The notes: generated by a model from the letters alone, not told the origin. Shown: positions 25,501 to 34,957, counted from the stretch's first letter. The stretch is 64,000 bases of DNA from Amphiduros pacificus (GCA_949316495.1 OX439012.1:3317059-3381058); one strand, 5' to 3'. Made by a program: numbers and translations.

Positions 25501-28500
25501 TTCTCAAAATGGCAGTGACTGACTGAATATTTTTTTGTCACAAGACTTGCAGTGGTTCCACAGGTCTGGTCAGGAGCCAGGCGTGGTTATGAATGTAGAT
25601 GAGCTTCACCCACTTCAGCCTGCACAGTGGGTTGAAGCTTTTCCTGATAATAAGGCCTAGGATATGGTCTCATCTGTCCACCTTTGTAATGTTGCATATT
25701 TTCTTTGCAGAGACCCAGTTCAGAATGAGCCTTTGAGGGAGGTCCGGAACAGGGCATTACTCTGTGATCACGGAGGATTCCTACAGGAACCCTCAACCAT
25801 AGGACTCTCACAGTCTTCACTGGGGTAAGTCTACCACACTGACAGGGAGGGCACTCTACCACACTGACAGGGAGGACACTCCAGCACACTCACAGGGAGG
25901 GCATTGTACCATGCTCACAGGGAGGACACTCTACCATGCTCACAGGGAGGACACTCTACCACACTCACAGGGAGGGCACTCTACTACACTCACAGGGAGG
26001 GCACTCTACTACACTCACAGGGAGGGCACTCCAGCACACTCACAGGGAGGGCACTCTACTATACTCACAGGGAGGGCACTCTACCACACTCATAGGGAGG
26101 GCACTCTACACTACTCACAGGGAGGACACTCTACCATACACACAGGGAGGACACTACTATACTCATAGGCAGGGCACTCTATTAAGCTCACGGGGAGGGC
26201 ACTCTACCACGCTCACAGGGAGGGCACTCTACACTACTCACAGGGAGGACACTCTACCACACTCACAGGGAGGGCACTCTACTACACTCACAGGGAGGGC
26301 ACTCCAGCACACTCACAGGGAGGGCACTCTACTATACTCACAGGGAGGGCACTCTATTAAGCTTACGGGGAGGGCACTCTACCATGCTCACAGGGAGGGC
26401 ACTCTATTAAGCTCACGGGGAGGGCACTCTACCTCCTACTCTTGGATGCCTATTACTCTTAGATGCCTCCTACTCTTGGATGCCTCCTACTCTTAGATAC
26501 CTCCTACTCTTAGAAACCTCCTACTCTTGGATGCCTCCTACTCTTAGATGCCTATTACTCTTAGATGCCTCCTACTCTTAGATGCCTCCTACTCTTAGAT
26601 GCCTATTACTCTTAGATACCTCCTACTCTTGGATGCCTCCTACTCTTAGATACCTCCTACTCTTAGAAACCTATTACTCTTAGATGCCTCCTACTCGTGG
26701 ATGCCTCCTACTCTTAGATACCTCCTACTCTTGGATGCCTCCTACTCTTGGATGCCTCCTACTCTTGGATGCCTCCTACTCTTGGATGCCTATTACTCTT
26801 AGATGCCTCCTACTCTTGGATGCCTCCTACTCTTAGATGCCTATTACTCTTAGATGCCTCCTACTCTTGGATGCCTCCTACTCTTGGATGCCTCCTACTC
26901 TTGGATGCCTCCTACTCTTAGAAACCTATTACTCTTGGATGCCTCCTACTCTTAGATACCTCCTACTCTTGGATGCCTCCTACTCTTGGATGCCTCCTAC
27001 TCTTAGATGCCTATTACTCTTAGATGCCTCCTACTCTTAGATGCCTCCTACTCTTAGATGCCTCCTACTCTTAGATACCTCCTACTCTTAGATGCCTCCT
27101 ACTCTTAGATACCTCCTACTCTTGGATGCCTCCTACTCTTGGATGCCTCCTACTCTTAGATGCCTCCTACTCTTAGATGCCCACTACTCTTAGATGCCTC
27201 CTACTCTTGGATGCCTTAGGGTGTTTCATTTTTCTGACTTTTTTTCCGATCATGCTGCTGATTAAAAGAAATGATCTCTGATATGTAGTAAACCCACAGA
27301 AAAGATTTAAGACCAATCGATCAACTTTTAGACCCCCCCCTACCACCTTGTATGTTTGACCTCGGAAATCAATGCTCGGTGGCCATTTTCTGGTTAAAAT
27401 TCAAGTCTGGGCTGCTCCAGGTCCACATTTAATCTTTGGCTGTGAGATATGTGTGACTATCAGATGTGATATGATTCTGAGGCTATTAATTCACAGTTTA
27501 AAATTTATCTTTCACATATCCATTTTAACATTAAGCATAAATTGTTCTCCAAATTCTCTTACACCATGTTATGTTATATATTTTAGGCAGTTGATGCATC
27601 ATCCATAGCTATCGTGGTCAAGAACTCTATGCTAAATCATTTGTGGTATCTGACTGAGTAGTATTTGTCTTGTTTGACAGATCATTGAATGATGGGATGA
27701 AGACTGCAATTATCACACAACTTCTAGCTATGCCTAGCCCTCTCTATTCATTCCAGAAAACCATTCTTCCCACAGAAACATGTTTTAACAGGGAAATATC
27801 TCACTACTCCCAGATTGGGTCATAATCATGGCTCCTGTTTGAACTCCTGAGTGGATGGAAGATGGCTCCATTTACCACCAGAGCACTGGCAAGATGATGA
27901 GGAATACAAACAAATGGCAGCTATAGTTAAAGTAGTGGCATTTGTCAAAGATGTGGCAGAAATGGGAGTGAAGGACAAATTTTAAACATATATTACTGGT
28001 AGTTTTGGAGAAGAAGACTTTCAAAGAAGGTGGTAAGGGGGGGTCTAAAAGTTGATCGATTGGTCTTAAATTTTTTCTGTGGGTTTACTACATATCAGAG
28101 ATCATTTCTTTTAATGAGCAGCTTGATCGGAAAAAAAGTCCGAAAAACTGAAACACCCTATGGATGCCTCCTACTCTTAGATACCTCCTACTCTTGGATG
28201 CCTCCTACTCTTAGATGCCTATTACTCTTAGATGCCTCCTACTCTTGGATGCCTCCTACTCTTGGATGATTCCTACTCTTGGATGCCTCCTACTCTTAGA
28301 TACCTCCTACTCTTGGATGCCTCCTACTCTTAGATGCCTCCTACTCTTGGATGCCTCCTACTCTTGGATGCCTCCTACTCTTAGATGCCTCCTACTCTTA
28401 GATACCTCCTACTCTTAGATACCTCCTATTCTTCCATATTCCACAGCGAGATGCTTAGAGTTATGTATCAATCTTGTCATGAGACTCTGTCATAAGGAGA

Positions 28501-31500
28501 GAACTGTTGCATTTTTCAGGCTGGTGTTTATATGGGTTCATGAGTGGGAAGCGTTGAAGCAGCATGTGGAGGTGGATGTGGAGATCCGGGTGACCCGGAT
28601 AGAGGAGGAGGATGGTCCAGTCACAGTGCTCGTCTCACCAGGTAACTTACCTATGTGAAGAACAAGGGGCGGCTTGAAGGCAGTGACTGGAGAACAGGGG
28701 GCGGCTTGAAGGCAGTGACTGGAGAACATGGGGCGGCTTGTAGGCAGTGACTGGGGAACAAGGGGTGGCTTGAAGGCAGTGACTGGAGAACATGGGGCGG
28801 CTTGTAGGCAGTGACTGGAGAACAGGGGGCGGCTTGAAGGCAGTGACTGGGGAACAGGGGGCGGCTTGTATGCAGTGACTGGAGAACAGGGGGTGGCTTG
28901 AAGGCAGTGACTGGGGAACAGGGGGCGGCTTGTAGGCAGTGACTGGGGAACAAGGGGTGGCTTGAAGGCAGTGACTGGAGAACATGGGGCGGCTTGTAGG
29001 CAGTGACTGGAGAACAGGGGGCGGCTTGAAGGCAGTGACTGGGGAACAGGGGGCGGCTTGTATGCAGTGACTGGAGAACAGGGGGTGGCTTGAAGGCAGT
29101 GACTGGGGAACAGGGGGCGGCTTGTATGCAGTGACTGGAGAACATGGGGCGGCTTGAAGGCAGTGACTGGGGAACAGGGGGTGGCTTGAAGGCAGTGACT
29201 GGGGAACAAGGGGTGGCTTGAAGGCAGTGACTGGAGAACATGGGGCGGCTTGAAGGCAGTGACTGGAGAACATGGGGCGGCTTGTAGGCAGTGACTGGAG
29301 AACAGGGGGTGGCTTGAAGGCAGTGACTGGGGAACAGGGGGCGGCTTGAAGGCAGTGACTGGGGAACAGGGGGCGGCTTGAAGGCAGTGACTGGGGAACA
29401 TGGGGCGGCTTGAAGGCAGTGACTGGGGAACAAGGGCGGCTTGTAGGCAGTGACTGGAGAACAGGGGGCGGCTTGAAGGCAGTGACTGGGGAACAAGGGG
29501 TGGCTTGAACATGGGGCGGCTTGAAGGCAGTGACTGGGGAACAAGGGGTGGCTTGAACATGGGGCGGCTTGTAGGCAGTGACTGGGGAACAGGGGGCGGC
29601 TTGAAGGCAGTGACTGGGGAACAAGGGGCGGCTTGAAGGCAGTGACTGGAGAACATGGGGCGGCTTGTAGGCAGTGACTGGGGAACAGGGGGTGGCTTGA
29701 AGGCAGTGACTGGGGAACAAGGGGTGGCTTGAAGGCAGTGACTGGGGAACAAGGGGCGGCTTGAAGGCAGTGACTGGAGAACAGGGGGCGGCTTGTAGGC
29801 AGTGACTGGAGAACATGGGGCGGCTTGAAGGCAGTGACTGGGGAACAGGGGGTGGCTTGAAGGCAGTGACTGGGGAACAGGGGGCGGCTTGAAGGCAGTG
29901 ACTGGGGAACAGGGGGTGGCTTGAAGGCAGTGACTGGGGAACAGGGGGTGGCTTGAAGGCAGTGACTGGAGAACAGGGGGCGGCTTGTAGGCAGTGACTG
30001 GGGAACAGGGGGCGGCTTGAAGGCAGTGACTGGGGAACAGGGGGTGGCTTGAAGGCAGTGACTGGGGAACAGGGGGTGGCTTGAAGGCAGTGACTGGAGA
30101 ACAGGGGGCGGCTTGAAGGCAGTGACTGGAGAACAGGGGGCGGCTTGAAGGCAGTGACTGGGGAACAGGGGGTGGCTTGAAGGCAGTGACTGGGGAACAG
30201 GGGGTGGCTTGAAGGCAGTGACTGGAGAACAGGGGGCGGCTTGAAGGCAGTGACTGGAGAACAGGGGGCGGCTTGTAGGCAGTGACTGGAGAACATGGGG
30301 CGGCTTGAAGGCAGTGACTGGGGAACAGGGGGCGGCTTGAAGGCAGTGACTGGGGAACAGGGGGTGGCTTGAAGGCAGTGACTGGGGAACAGGGGGTGGC
30401 TTGAAGGCAGTGACTGGAGAACAGGGGGCGGCTTGAAGGCAGTGACTGGAGAACAGGGGGCGGCTTGTAGGCAGTGACTGGAGAACATGGGGCGGCTTGA
30501 AGGCAGTGACTGGGGAACAGGGGGCGGCTTGAAGGCAGTGACTGGAGAACAGGGGGCGGCTTGTAGGCAGTGACTGGGGAACATGGGGCGGCTTGAAGGC
30601 AGTGACTGGGGAACAGGGGGCGGCTTGAAGGCAGTGACTGGGGAACAGGGGGTGGCTTGAAGGCAGTGACTGGGGAACAGGGGGTGGCTTGAAGGCAGTG
30701 ACTGGAGAACAGGGGGCGGCTTGAAGGCAGTGACTGGAGAACAGGGGGCGGCTTGTAGGCAGTGACTGGAGAACATGGGGCGGCTTGAAGGCAGTGACTG
30801 GGGAACAGGGGGCGGCTTGAAGGCAGTGACTGGGGAACAGGGGGCGGCTTGAAGGCAGTGACTGGGGAACAGGGGGTGGCTTGAAGGCAGTGACTGGAGA
30901 ACAGGGGGCGGCTTGAAGGCAGTGACTGGAGAACAGGGGGCGGCTTGTAGGCAGTGACTGGAGAACATGGGGCGGCTTGAAGGCAGTGACTGGGGAACAG
31001 GGGGCGGCTTGAAGGCAGTGACTGGGGAACAGGGGGTGGCTTGAAGGCAGTGACTGGGGAACAGGGGGTGGCTTGAAGGCAGTGACTGGGGAACAAGGGG
31101 CGGCTTGAAGGCAGTGACTGGAGAACAGGGGGCGGCTTGTAGGCAGTGACTGGAGAACAGGGGGCGGCTTGAAGGCAGTGACTGGGGAACAGGGGGCGGC
31201 TTGAAGGCAGTGACTGGGGAACAGGGGGCGGCTTGAAGGCAGTGACTGGGGAACAGGGGGCAGCTTGAAGGCAGTGACTGGGGAACAGGGGGTGGATTGA
31301 AGGCAGTGACTGGGGAACAGGGGGTGGATTGAAGGCAGTGACTGGGGAACAAGGGGTGGCTTGAAGGCAGTGACTGGGGAACATGGGGTGGATTGAAGGC
31401 AGTGACTGGAGAACAGGGGGCGGCTTGTAGGCAGTGACTGGGGAACGGGGCGGCTTGAAGGCAGTGACTGGAGAACATGGGGCGGCTTGTAGGCAGTGAC

Positions 31501-33782
31501 TGGGGAACAAGGGGTGGATTGAAGGCAGTGACTGGGGAACAGGGGGTGGATTGTAGGCAGTGACTGGGGAACAAGGGGTGGATTGAAGGCAGTGACTGGG
31601 GAACATGGGGCGGCTTGAAGGCAGTGACTGGGGAACATGGGGCGGCTTGAAGGCAGTGACTGGGGAACAGGGGGTGGCTTGAAGGCAGTGACTGGGGAAC
31701 AGGGGGCGGCTTGAAGGCAGTGACTGGGGAACATGGGGCGGCTTGAAGGCAGTGACTGGAGAACAGGGGATGGCTTGAAGGCAGTGACTGGGGAACAGGG
31801 GGCGGCTTGTAGGCAGTGACTGGAGAACATGGGGCGGCTTGTAGGCAGTGACTGGAGAACAGGGGGCGGCTTGAAGGCAGTGACTGGAGAACATGGGGCG
31901 GCTTGTAGGCAGTGACTGGGGAACAGGGGGCGGCTTGAAGGCAGTGACTGGGGAACATGGGGCGGCTTGAAGGCAGTGACTGGGGAACAGGGGGTGGCTT
32001 GTAGGCAGTGACTGGAGAACAGGGGGCGGCTTGTAGGCAGTGACTGGGGAACATGGGGCGGCTTGAAGGCAGTGACTGAAGGAACAGAGGACGTATTGGA
32101 TGTATTTTAGCATTGCTGTCCTCTATAATTTGCTTTGTTTGTGATTTCAGAGGTATGCAACTAGTGCTGCCCTCTATAATTTGCTTTGTTTGTGATTTCA
32201 GAGGTATGCAACTAGTGCTGCCCTCTATAATTTGCTTTGTTTGTGATTTCAGACGTGTGTGAGGAGTGCTGCCGAGCGCGGCTGGCTGCAGAGAGGAAAG
32301 CTTTGCTGGAGTATGACACTGCAACCATCTACATCCGCAAACTGATGGAGGACAAGGGCTCAGGGCAGTCCGGCAGTCAGGACTCCAACTACAGTCTGAC
32401 CTCGGAGAACAGCCAGGACAAAGACACGGAATTCCTGCAGGTCAGTCGCAAGCAATCTGCCGTGTGTCAATATGGAATAACATTGATTTTTATGGAGAAT
32501 AACATTCTACCCGGTAGAATTGTCACAAGTTAGTCTCTCTGAAGTTCTAGAAATGTTAGTCATGACATTGACCTCTCAAGCTGCTTAATAAATTAATCTG
32601 TTTGTTATATTTGAAACCGCATGACTTCGTAATCAGTTGTCATGGCAACACTTGAAAAAACCAAAATAGTTCTGGTTTACAGGCTTTGATGAGTGAAGAA
32701 AATTATTTGAATCCAGCATTATACTCCGTTTCATTGTGTTTTATCATTCTTTTTTAGGAAAATGGGAAGCGAAAAAAAGGAGGAGGTGGCGGTGGTCCAT
32801 CGGAGAAAGCAGCCAAGGTTGAGATGATCGGTGGAACTCGACGGAGCTCGCGACACAGGCGATTACGTGGAGAAAAACAGGTCACAGTGTCATCCAAAAT
32901 GAAACTACTCCAGCTCAAAGTGGAGGTATGATTCCTGATTAACAAACTCATATTGAAACTGTTTCTCTGACCTCTGATGCTTTTTGGTCAGTAATTCAAT
33001 TCAAATTTTGCAACCAAAGTTATAAATAATGCAGTACACAGACTTTGATGATATCAGGATGAGATATTGTCATTGAGATCAAATATTTTTCTCAGGTGAT
33101 GAAATTGTTCAGTGCAACTCCTATGGATCAGCATTTAATGTTGGACGGAGAGGAGCTGACGGGGAATGAGAGAACTCTCTCCAGTTTGAACATAACTCCA
33201 GGGTGTGTCCTGTACCTCAAGGTAAGAGTACATCACAAAGAACCACTCATAGTCTCTGTATCTCATTTATTGTGCCAGAAAATTGTAGGATTTTACAACA
33301 AAAGTTTCTCAACAATTGACAAATTTATGTCAGATGGAAGACATTAAATAGAAGATGTGTTTTATGTGCAGGTATAATCATAGCCCTCCTATTTTCAGGT
33401 GGATGAACCATGTGACGACCCCACGTTTTATGAAGATGTGGATAAAGGCATGTATCATAGAAAAAAGATTTCACAAATATATGATAACTTTAAAAAAATA
33501 TGAATTGCTCACCTCTGAATAATCTTTCGTGCTAATGTAGAAAATAAGTGAAATATATTAAAATCAGGTAAAGTGGTACCACTCAGCTCATGAGGTTCAC
33601 TTATTTTACAATTAGTTTTACCACCAGCTATGGTCAATGGATGCCAATATATATATTTAATAAATATCATCATGAATAAGTTGAAAAATTCATTTTATCA
33701 ATTTGAAATGTTTTTCTTTTCTCTTTTTACAGCACAAAAACCAGAAGAAGGCTTTAAAGGAACTGGCTTGTTAGGAAGATAA
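3077..33782 (+). CDS. USP48: Ubiquitin carboxyl-terminal hydrolase 48 (28 coding exons, complete)
   Basis: A peptidase C19 deubiquitinase that removes ubiquitin from proteins; vertebrate USP48 acts on nucleosomal H2A and NF-kB RelA. Exons: 3077-3207, 3883-4003, 4121-4180, 4320-4413, 4693-4906, 5123-5296, 5701-5809, 6196-6329, 6591-6673, 6828-6913, 10916-11009, 11509-11610, 11728-11837, 13209-13402, 14406-14454, 14826-14872, 15073-15192, 16097-16227, 17113-17451, 17554-17678, 24830-25005, 25711-25824, 28520-28641, 32253-32440, 32758-32925, 33096-33221, 33399-33447, 33733-33782. All junctions keep frame, giving 1169 aa (human 1035). The start [12 protein letters not shown] matches the human N-terminus. 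The catalytic domain spans about 89-465, with Cys97 in NLGATCYVN, His396 in YSGHYVAH and an FNDEDI acid block near 414. DUSP-type domains follow (about 510-600, 785-850, 905-975), then a ubiquitin-like domain (about 1070-1150) and the conserved tail [12 protein letters not shown]. The extra length is mainly a repeat-bearing linker in exon 19. Intron 27 is GC-AG; all others use GT-AG. Confidence 0.96.
3290..3456 (+). mobile_element. tRNA-derived SINE
   Basis: This element lies in USP48 intron 1. A box-A-like TAGCACAGTTGGTAGAGCG is followed by a box-B-like GTGTTTGACTCC. The tail CCATAGTTGCTGAAAGGGTC is of a form I associate with invertebrate tRNA-SINEs. It does not fold as an intact tRNA. The inferred promoter strand is +. 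Confidence 0.6.
5035..5116 (+). mobile_element. Degenerate tRNA-like SINE head plus TA microsatellite
   Basis: GGGGAGTGGCTCAGTGGTGA resembles a tRNA D-arm/box A. It is followed by weak B-box-like sequence and a (TA)n run that ends just before USP48 exon 6. Only the head is recognisable. Confidence 0.35.
5895..6185 (+). repeat. Imperfect minisatellite in USP48 intron 7
   Basis: Irregular units of about 25-30 bp built on the phrase GTGATRGCAGTATTTCTCTA, roughly ten copies. The array reaches almost to the acceptor of exon 8, and its last units supply the T-rich tract before that splice site. Confidence 0.6.
6908..10166 (+). repeat. 47-bp minisatellite of splice-donor units (about 69 copies), USP48 intron 10
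   Basis: The array starts at the exon 10/intron 10 junction. Exon 10 ends ...ATACAG and the intron begins GTAGGTGTGTACAACA. The 47-bp unit repeats this junction (TACAG|GTAGGTGTGTACAAC) about 69 times, followed by variants of CTCTCCACTCCTGTGTTACC. Every unit begins GT and ends CTGTACAG or a similar AG, so each one is itself a GT...AG segment. Blocks of 23 units (1081 bp) are duplicated: about 7660-8740 reappears at about 8741-9820 with the same variants, a higher-order repeat. The true donor is the first one (6914), because read-through meets a stop in the second unit. From 10167 to the next exon (10916) I see no further feature. Confidence 0.92.
11047..11417 (-). mobile_element. MITE-like palindromic element (GGGCCAC family), copy 1
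   Basis: A 371-bp element in USP48 intron 11 with imperfect inverted ends (CAGGCCTTTACATA and TATGTCAAGGCCTG). Several TGGCCCAGTGGCCC/GGGCCACC motifs lie near each end. A second copy in opposite orientation lies at 44697-45044. No coding capacity. I see no clear target duplication for this copy. Confidence 0.65.
11820..12815 (+). repeat. Donor-carrying array in USP48 intron 13: 60-bp x 11, then about 31-bp x 10
   Basis: Exon 13 ends GAAATGTCCCAAATGAGG| and the intron starts GTGAGTAAAG. Units of exactly 60 bp from 11821 to 12480 each contain this exon end and donor, alternating between GTGAGTAAAG and GTGAGTATAG forms (a 120-bp higher-order pattern). From about 12485 a shorter unit (about 31 bp) keeps AAATGTCCCA and GAGGGT, but the donor has become GAGGGTTAAT. 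The first four 60-bp units are open in the USP48 frame. From 12816 to exon 14 I see nothing else. Confidence 0.92.
15462..16072 (+). repeat. 34-bp minisatellite, USP48 intron 17
   Basis: About 18 near-identical copies of a 34-bp unit (GCAAATGTAATGGTTAGTGC and TGTTATTAATGGAA). The array ends about 25 bp before the acceptor of exon 18. Very low divergence implies recent expansion. It does not contain either splice site. Confidence 0.9.
16228..17112 (+). other. USP48 intron 18, nothing recognised
   Basis: This is AT-rich intron. A short semi-repeated phrase (GTCCTTCC...GGACGTTGATGTCCTTCC) lies near 16875-16935, too short to assign. No gene seen. Confidence 0.4.
17223..17384 (+). repeat. 27-bp coding repeat inside USP48 exon 19 (6 copies)
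   Basis: Six in-frame 27-bp units encode nine-residue variants of GGGKTLEIQ (the first is GEEKTSKIQ). They lie in the linker before an acidic stretch ([17 protein letters not shown]) that matches human ELNFNED. Units begin CAGGGTGRRGG, which resembles a splice donor. The 27-bp period keeps the reading frame. The insert explains part of the extra length of this USP48 over human. Confidence 0.9.
17826..18012 (+). repeat. Left inverted terminal repeat of the DIRS fossil
   Basis: Begins TTTCTATTAAAATGAG; the shared core starts GAATACAAACCCAGGTGGAC and runs to TTTGACGCC. It pairs with 24571-24750. Its outer bases are repeated in complement in the internal region from 24438. Confidence 0.85.
18888..18992 (+). 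other. 5S rRNA-like sequence inside the DIRS fossil
   Basis: The 3' half matches the 5S rRNA internal control region: GGTTAAGCAACATCGAGCCT (box A plus intermediate element) and GGTTAATACCGGGATGGGTG followed by ACCGC (box C). The 5' half is poorly conserved and there is no T-run terminator immediately after. It is therefore a 5S-derived promoter-like fossil and not a 5S gene. Confidence 0.7.
19030..19580 (+). repeat. Cluster of TTCAGTCAACTG-like motifs in the DIRS fossil
   Basis: At least eight spaced copies of AATTCAGTCAACTG or close variants (TTCAGTTAACTG, ATTCAATCAACTG) within 550 bp. They are not strictly tandem. The CAGTTGACTG-like core is partly palindromic. Function unknown. Confidence 0.6.
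19908..20010 (+). mobile_element. Possible tRNA-like SINE fragment within the DIRS fossil
   Basis: GGTGACTCAGTGGCAGAATG resembles a box A, followed by GCAGGTGTGTCAGGCTGGGT. The B-box-like part is weak. It may be a SINE insertion or chance. Confidence 0.25.
22960..23490 (+). repeat. Internal repeats of about 140 bp in the DIRS fossil
   Basis: Two good copies and a partial third share the phrases TGGGTCA, AACAGTCCACCTTCAAGTA, GGTTGGGAC, CTCGGATATCTAGACAAAC, GGTATCAGAGGA and CAGCTGGATGT. The last partial copy begins near 23440. Confidence 0.6.
24438..24540 (-). repeat. Internal complementary region of the DIRS fossil
   Basis: 24438-24480 is the complement of the left terminus (17826-17868). 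24481-24540 is the complement of the right terminus (about 24731-24790). The two join at about 24480/24481. DIRS elements are known to use such a region to rebuild complete ends during replication. Confidence 0.8.
24571..24790 (-). repeat. Right inverted terminal repeat of the DIRS fossil
   Basis: The core 24571-24750 is the inverted copy of the left core. The outer extension CATGTTTAATAAGAAACACA runs to about 24790, only about 40 bp from the USP48 exon 21 acceptor. Confidence 0.85.
25045..25412 (+). repeat. 43-bp minisatellite, USP48 intron 21
   Basis: About eight and a half copies of a 43-bp unit (GAATGCCTGGTCTTAATGGT, GAGCATGCCGCCTGAATGTA, TCT). Each unit contains ATG|GTGAGC, the same hexamer as the true donor of exon 21 (GTGAGC). 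The flanking exon sequence is not copied. Confidence 0.85.
25413..25710 (+). other. Remainder of USP48 intron 21, nothing recognised
   Basis: Unique intron sequence up to the exon 22 acceptor. I see no feature in it. Confidence 0.4.
25833..26432 (+). repeat. 25-bp minisatellite directly after the USP48 exon 22 donor
   Basis: About 24 copies of a 25-bp unit (ACTCACAGGGAGGGCACTCT and ACCAC) start about 8 bp inside intron 22. Variants with CTATTAAGCTCACGG occur in the second half. The donor itself is not part of the unit. Open frames across it are artefacts of the repeat. Confidence 0.88.
26433..27216 (+). repeat. 17-bp minisatellite, left part (USP48 intron 22)
   Basis: About 46 copies of CCTCCTACTCTTGGATG and variants (TTAGATG, TTAGATA, TTAGAAA, CTATTACTC). 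The array is interrupted by the TA-flanked element at 27219-28158 and resumes to about 28430. Confidence 0.88.
27219..28158 (+). mobile_element. TA-flanked non-autonomous DNA transposon (MITE) inside a minisatellite
   Basis: A 940-bp element with terminal inverted repeats of about 135 bp. Both ends begin GGGTGTTTC and are highly similar to a C-rich stretch near GACCCCCCC. TA flanks each side (27217-27218 and 28159-28160), as for Tc1/mariner-type insertion. The flanking 17-bp units continue on both sides, so the element landed inside an existing array. It holds no transposase, only an AT-rich interior. Confidence 0.85.
28161..28432 (+). repeat. 17-bp minisatellite, right part (USP48 intron 22)
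   Basis: About 16 further copies of CCTCCTACTCTTGGATG and variants. It ends about 90 bp before the acceptor of exon 23. Confidence 0.88.
28665..32085 (+). repeat. G-rich 32-bp minisatellite (about 107 copies), USP48 intron 23
   Basis: The unit of 32 bp (CGGCTTGAAGGCAGTGACTG and GGGAACAGGGGG) starts about 24 bp after the exon 23 donor and fills nearly the whole intron. Variants are GAA/GTA, GGGG/GGAG, ACAGGG/ACATGG and CGG/TGG; several multi-unit blocks recur. The sense strand, hence the pre-mRNA, is rich in G4-G5 runs. The minus strand lacks stops in all three frames, because 32 is not a multiple of 3 and one stop-free phrase is read in each. The resulting 1059-1225 codon frames are not a gene. 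Confidence 0.93.
32105..32270 (+). repeat. Tandem copies of a 3' splice site (USP48 intron 23 / exon 24)
   Basis: A unit of about 52 bp (CTCTATAATTTGCTTTGTTT, GTGATTTCAG, then AGGTATGCAACTAGTGCTGC) occurs twice and then a third time as the real acceptor before exon 24 (CAG at 32250-32252). The part after each copied AG resembles the exon 24 start (ACGTGTGTGAGGAGTGCTGC). The duplicated segment therefore crossed the intron/exon boundary. Only the third acceptor leads into the conserved frame ([11 protein letters not shown]). Confidence 0.85.
33448..33732 (+). other. GC-AG intron 27 of USP48
   Basis: Exon 27 ends GATAAAG and the intron begins GCATGT, with no GT at a position that keeps frame. 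The acceptor is TTTTTACAG. Joining gives [18 protein letters not shown], which matches the conserved USP48 C-terminus, so a GC donor is required. Confidence 0.8.
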
Positions 33783-33937
33783 CATTGTTATGTTACCATG
33801 GTTACAGTGATCATCTGATGGACAACATATCCTCATAGTAAATGAAAATATCCAGAGATAGAAACTTTATAGATAATACTGATCATGCATAATGATACTG
33901 AGACTCGATATTCAACATGGATTATATCTAATCATGA

Positions 33938-33943
33938 AATAAA
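33938..33943 (+). terminator. Likely USP48 polyadenylation signal
   Basis: AATAAA about 156 bases after the USP48 stop codon. A GT-rich stretch follows downstream (near 33970-34010). Confidence 0.5.
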
Positions 33944-33949
33944 ATGGTG

Positions 33950-34817
33950 ATAAAAATGTTCCTCTGAGGAATGGTGATCGTCGTTGTGGTAAAACGAGAG
34001 AACTCTTGGATCTGTTGAAGAGAATATAATTCTTGTCAAGTATTAAACAGTGATATCAGTCTATTATGTGGCGTTGTTTTGTGAACTTGTGTTTGTAGAG
34101 GATGTTTTTGGTCACAATTTAATTATGGTAAAATCATCGGAAGACGAGATCATTTAGTAAATTTCATATTAAGTTTTGATGATGCATATCATGATGAAGG
34201 TTTTTAATCTGTGATAAGTTTCACGCTTCAGTGTGCAATCTTTCCTCTGAGAACACTGAAAATAACATTGACATTATCCAGTGACTATAATGAATGGAGC
34301 AATCTTTTTTGTTGTTAGATGATACATCTTGGTTAATAATATTGTTTTTAGGGCTGAACTTGATGCTTCAGTGAGCATTCTCCACTTTGTGTCAGAGGAC
34401 TTAAAGTATGAATATAGAAAACAAAGACCTAAGCTATTTCTCACACTCATAAGTGTAAATTGTACAAAAAATCATCTTTAAATGGAAAAGCTATTTGATT
34501 TATTCAACAAATTAAAGTCATTTGGCCTTCTCAGAATTTTTATGATTATTCTATTAAGGGGAGAGAGCAAACCAACACAATTTTGTGCAATACTCAGGAA
34601 GATATTTTAAGGTGTAAATGATATCACTAATAGCTTCAAAGCGAAAAAAAGCATTTCTCTATCCTGATACAGGCATCAAAGTGAGTTTTTATTTCTGACG
34701 AGTTTGATATTGACCTTTCCATGAACTTTATGAACTTTGGTATTAGATCTAGGTCAGAGTACCTTGCATACTTTGTAATTTGCTCTCATTTGTCCTGAAT
34801 GAATATCACAATTTACT
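33950..34817. other. Intergenic sequence after USP48, nothing recognised
   Basis: AT-rich sequence without open frames of note. It may include an alternative longer 3' UTR. Confidence 0.4.
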
Positions 34818-34957
34818 CATAGACCCCCTGCCAATCTCTCCGACCAATGATTAAATATAGTGGAGTTGTACAGATCTGGTTCCGGTAAAGTTGTACAGTT
34901 CGGGTGTATACTTTTCAATGGGGAAAAAAAAACATGGAGATCAGCAATTGGCCTATG
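34818..34957 (-). mobile_element. 140-bp MITE-like element, best copy
   Basis: Ends are CATAGACC and GGCCTATG (inverted). On the minus strand it contains CCCCATTGAAAAGTA, spaced ACTGTACAAC and GGAACCAGATCTGTACAAC motifs and AATCATTGGTCGGAGAGATT. The same family occurs at 911-1047 and 43246-43335. Confidence 0.6.

Noticed and set aside
25904-26496. 186-codon frame [15 protein letters not shown]
   Set aside because: It is a 25-bp minisatellite artefact in USP48 intron 22.
28538-32324. Three minus-strand open frames of 1059-1225 codons reading [20 protein letters not shown]-type repeats
   Set aside because: A stop-free 32-bp repeat is read in all three frames because 32 is not a multiple of 3. 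The frames overlap USP48 exons and the same peptide appears in every frame.
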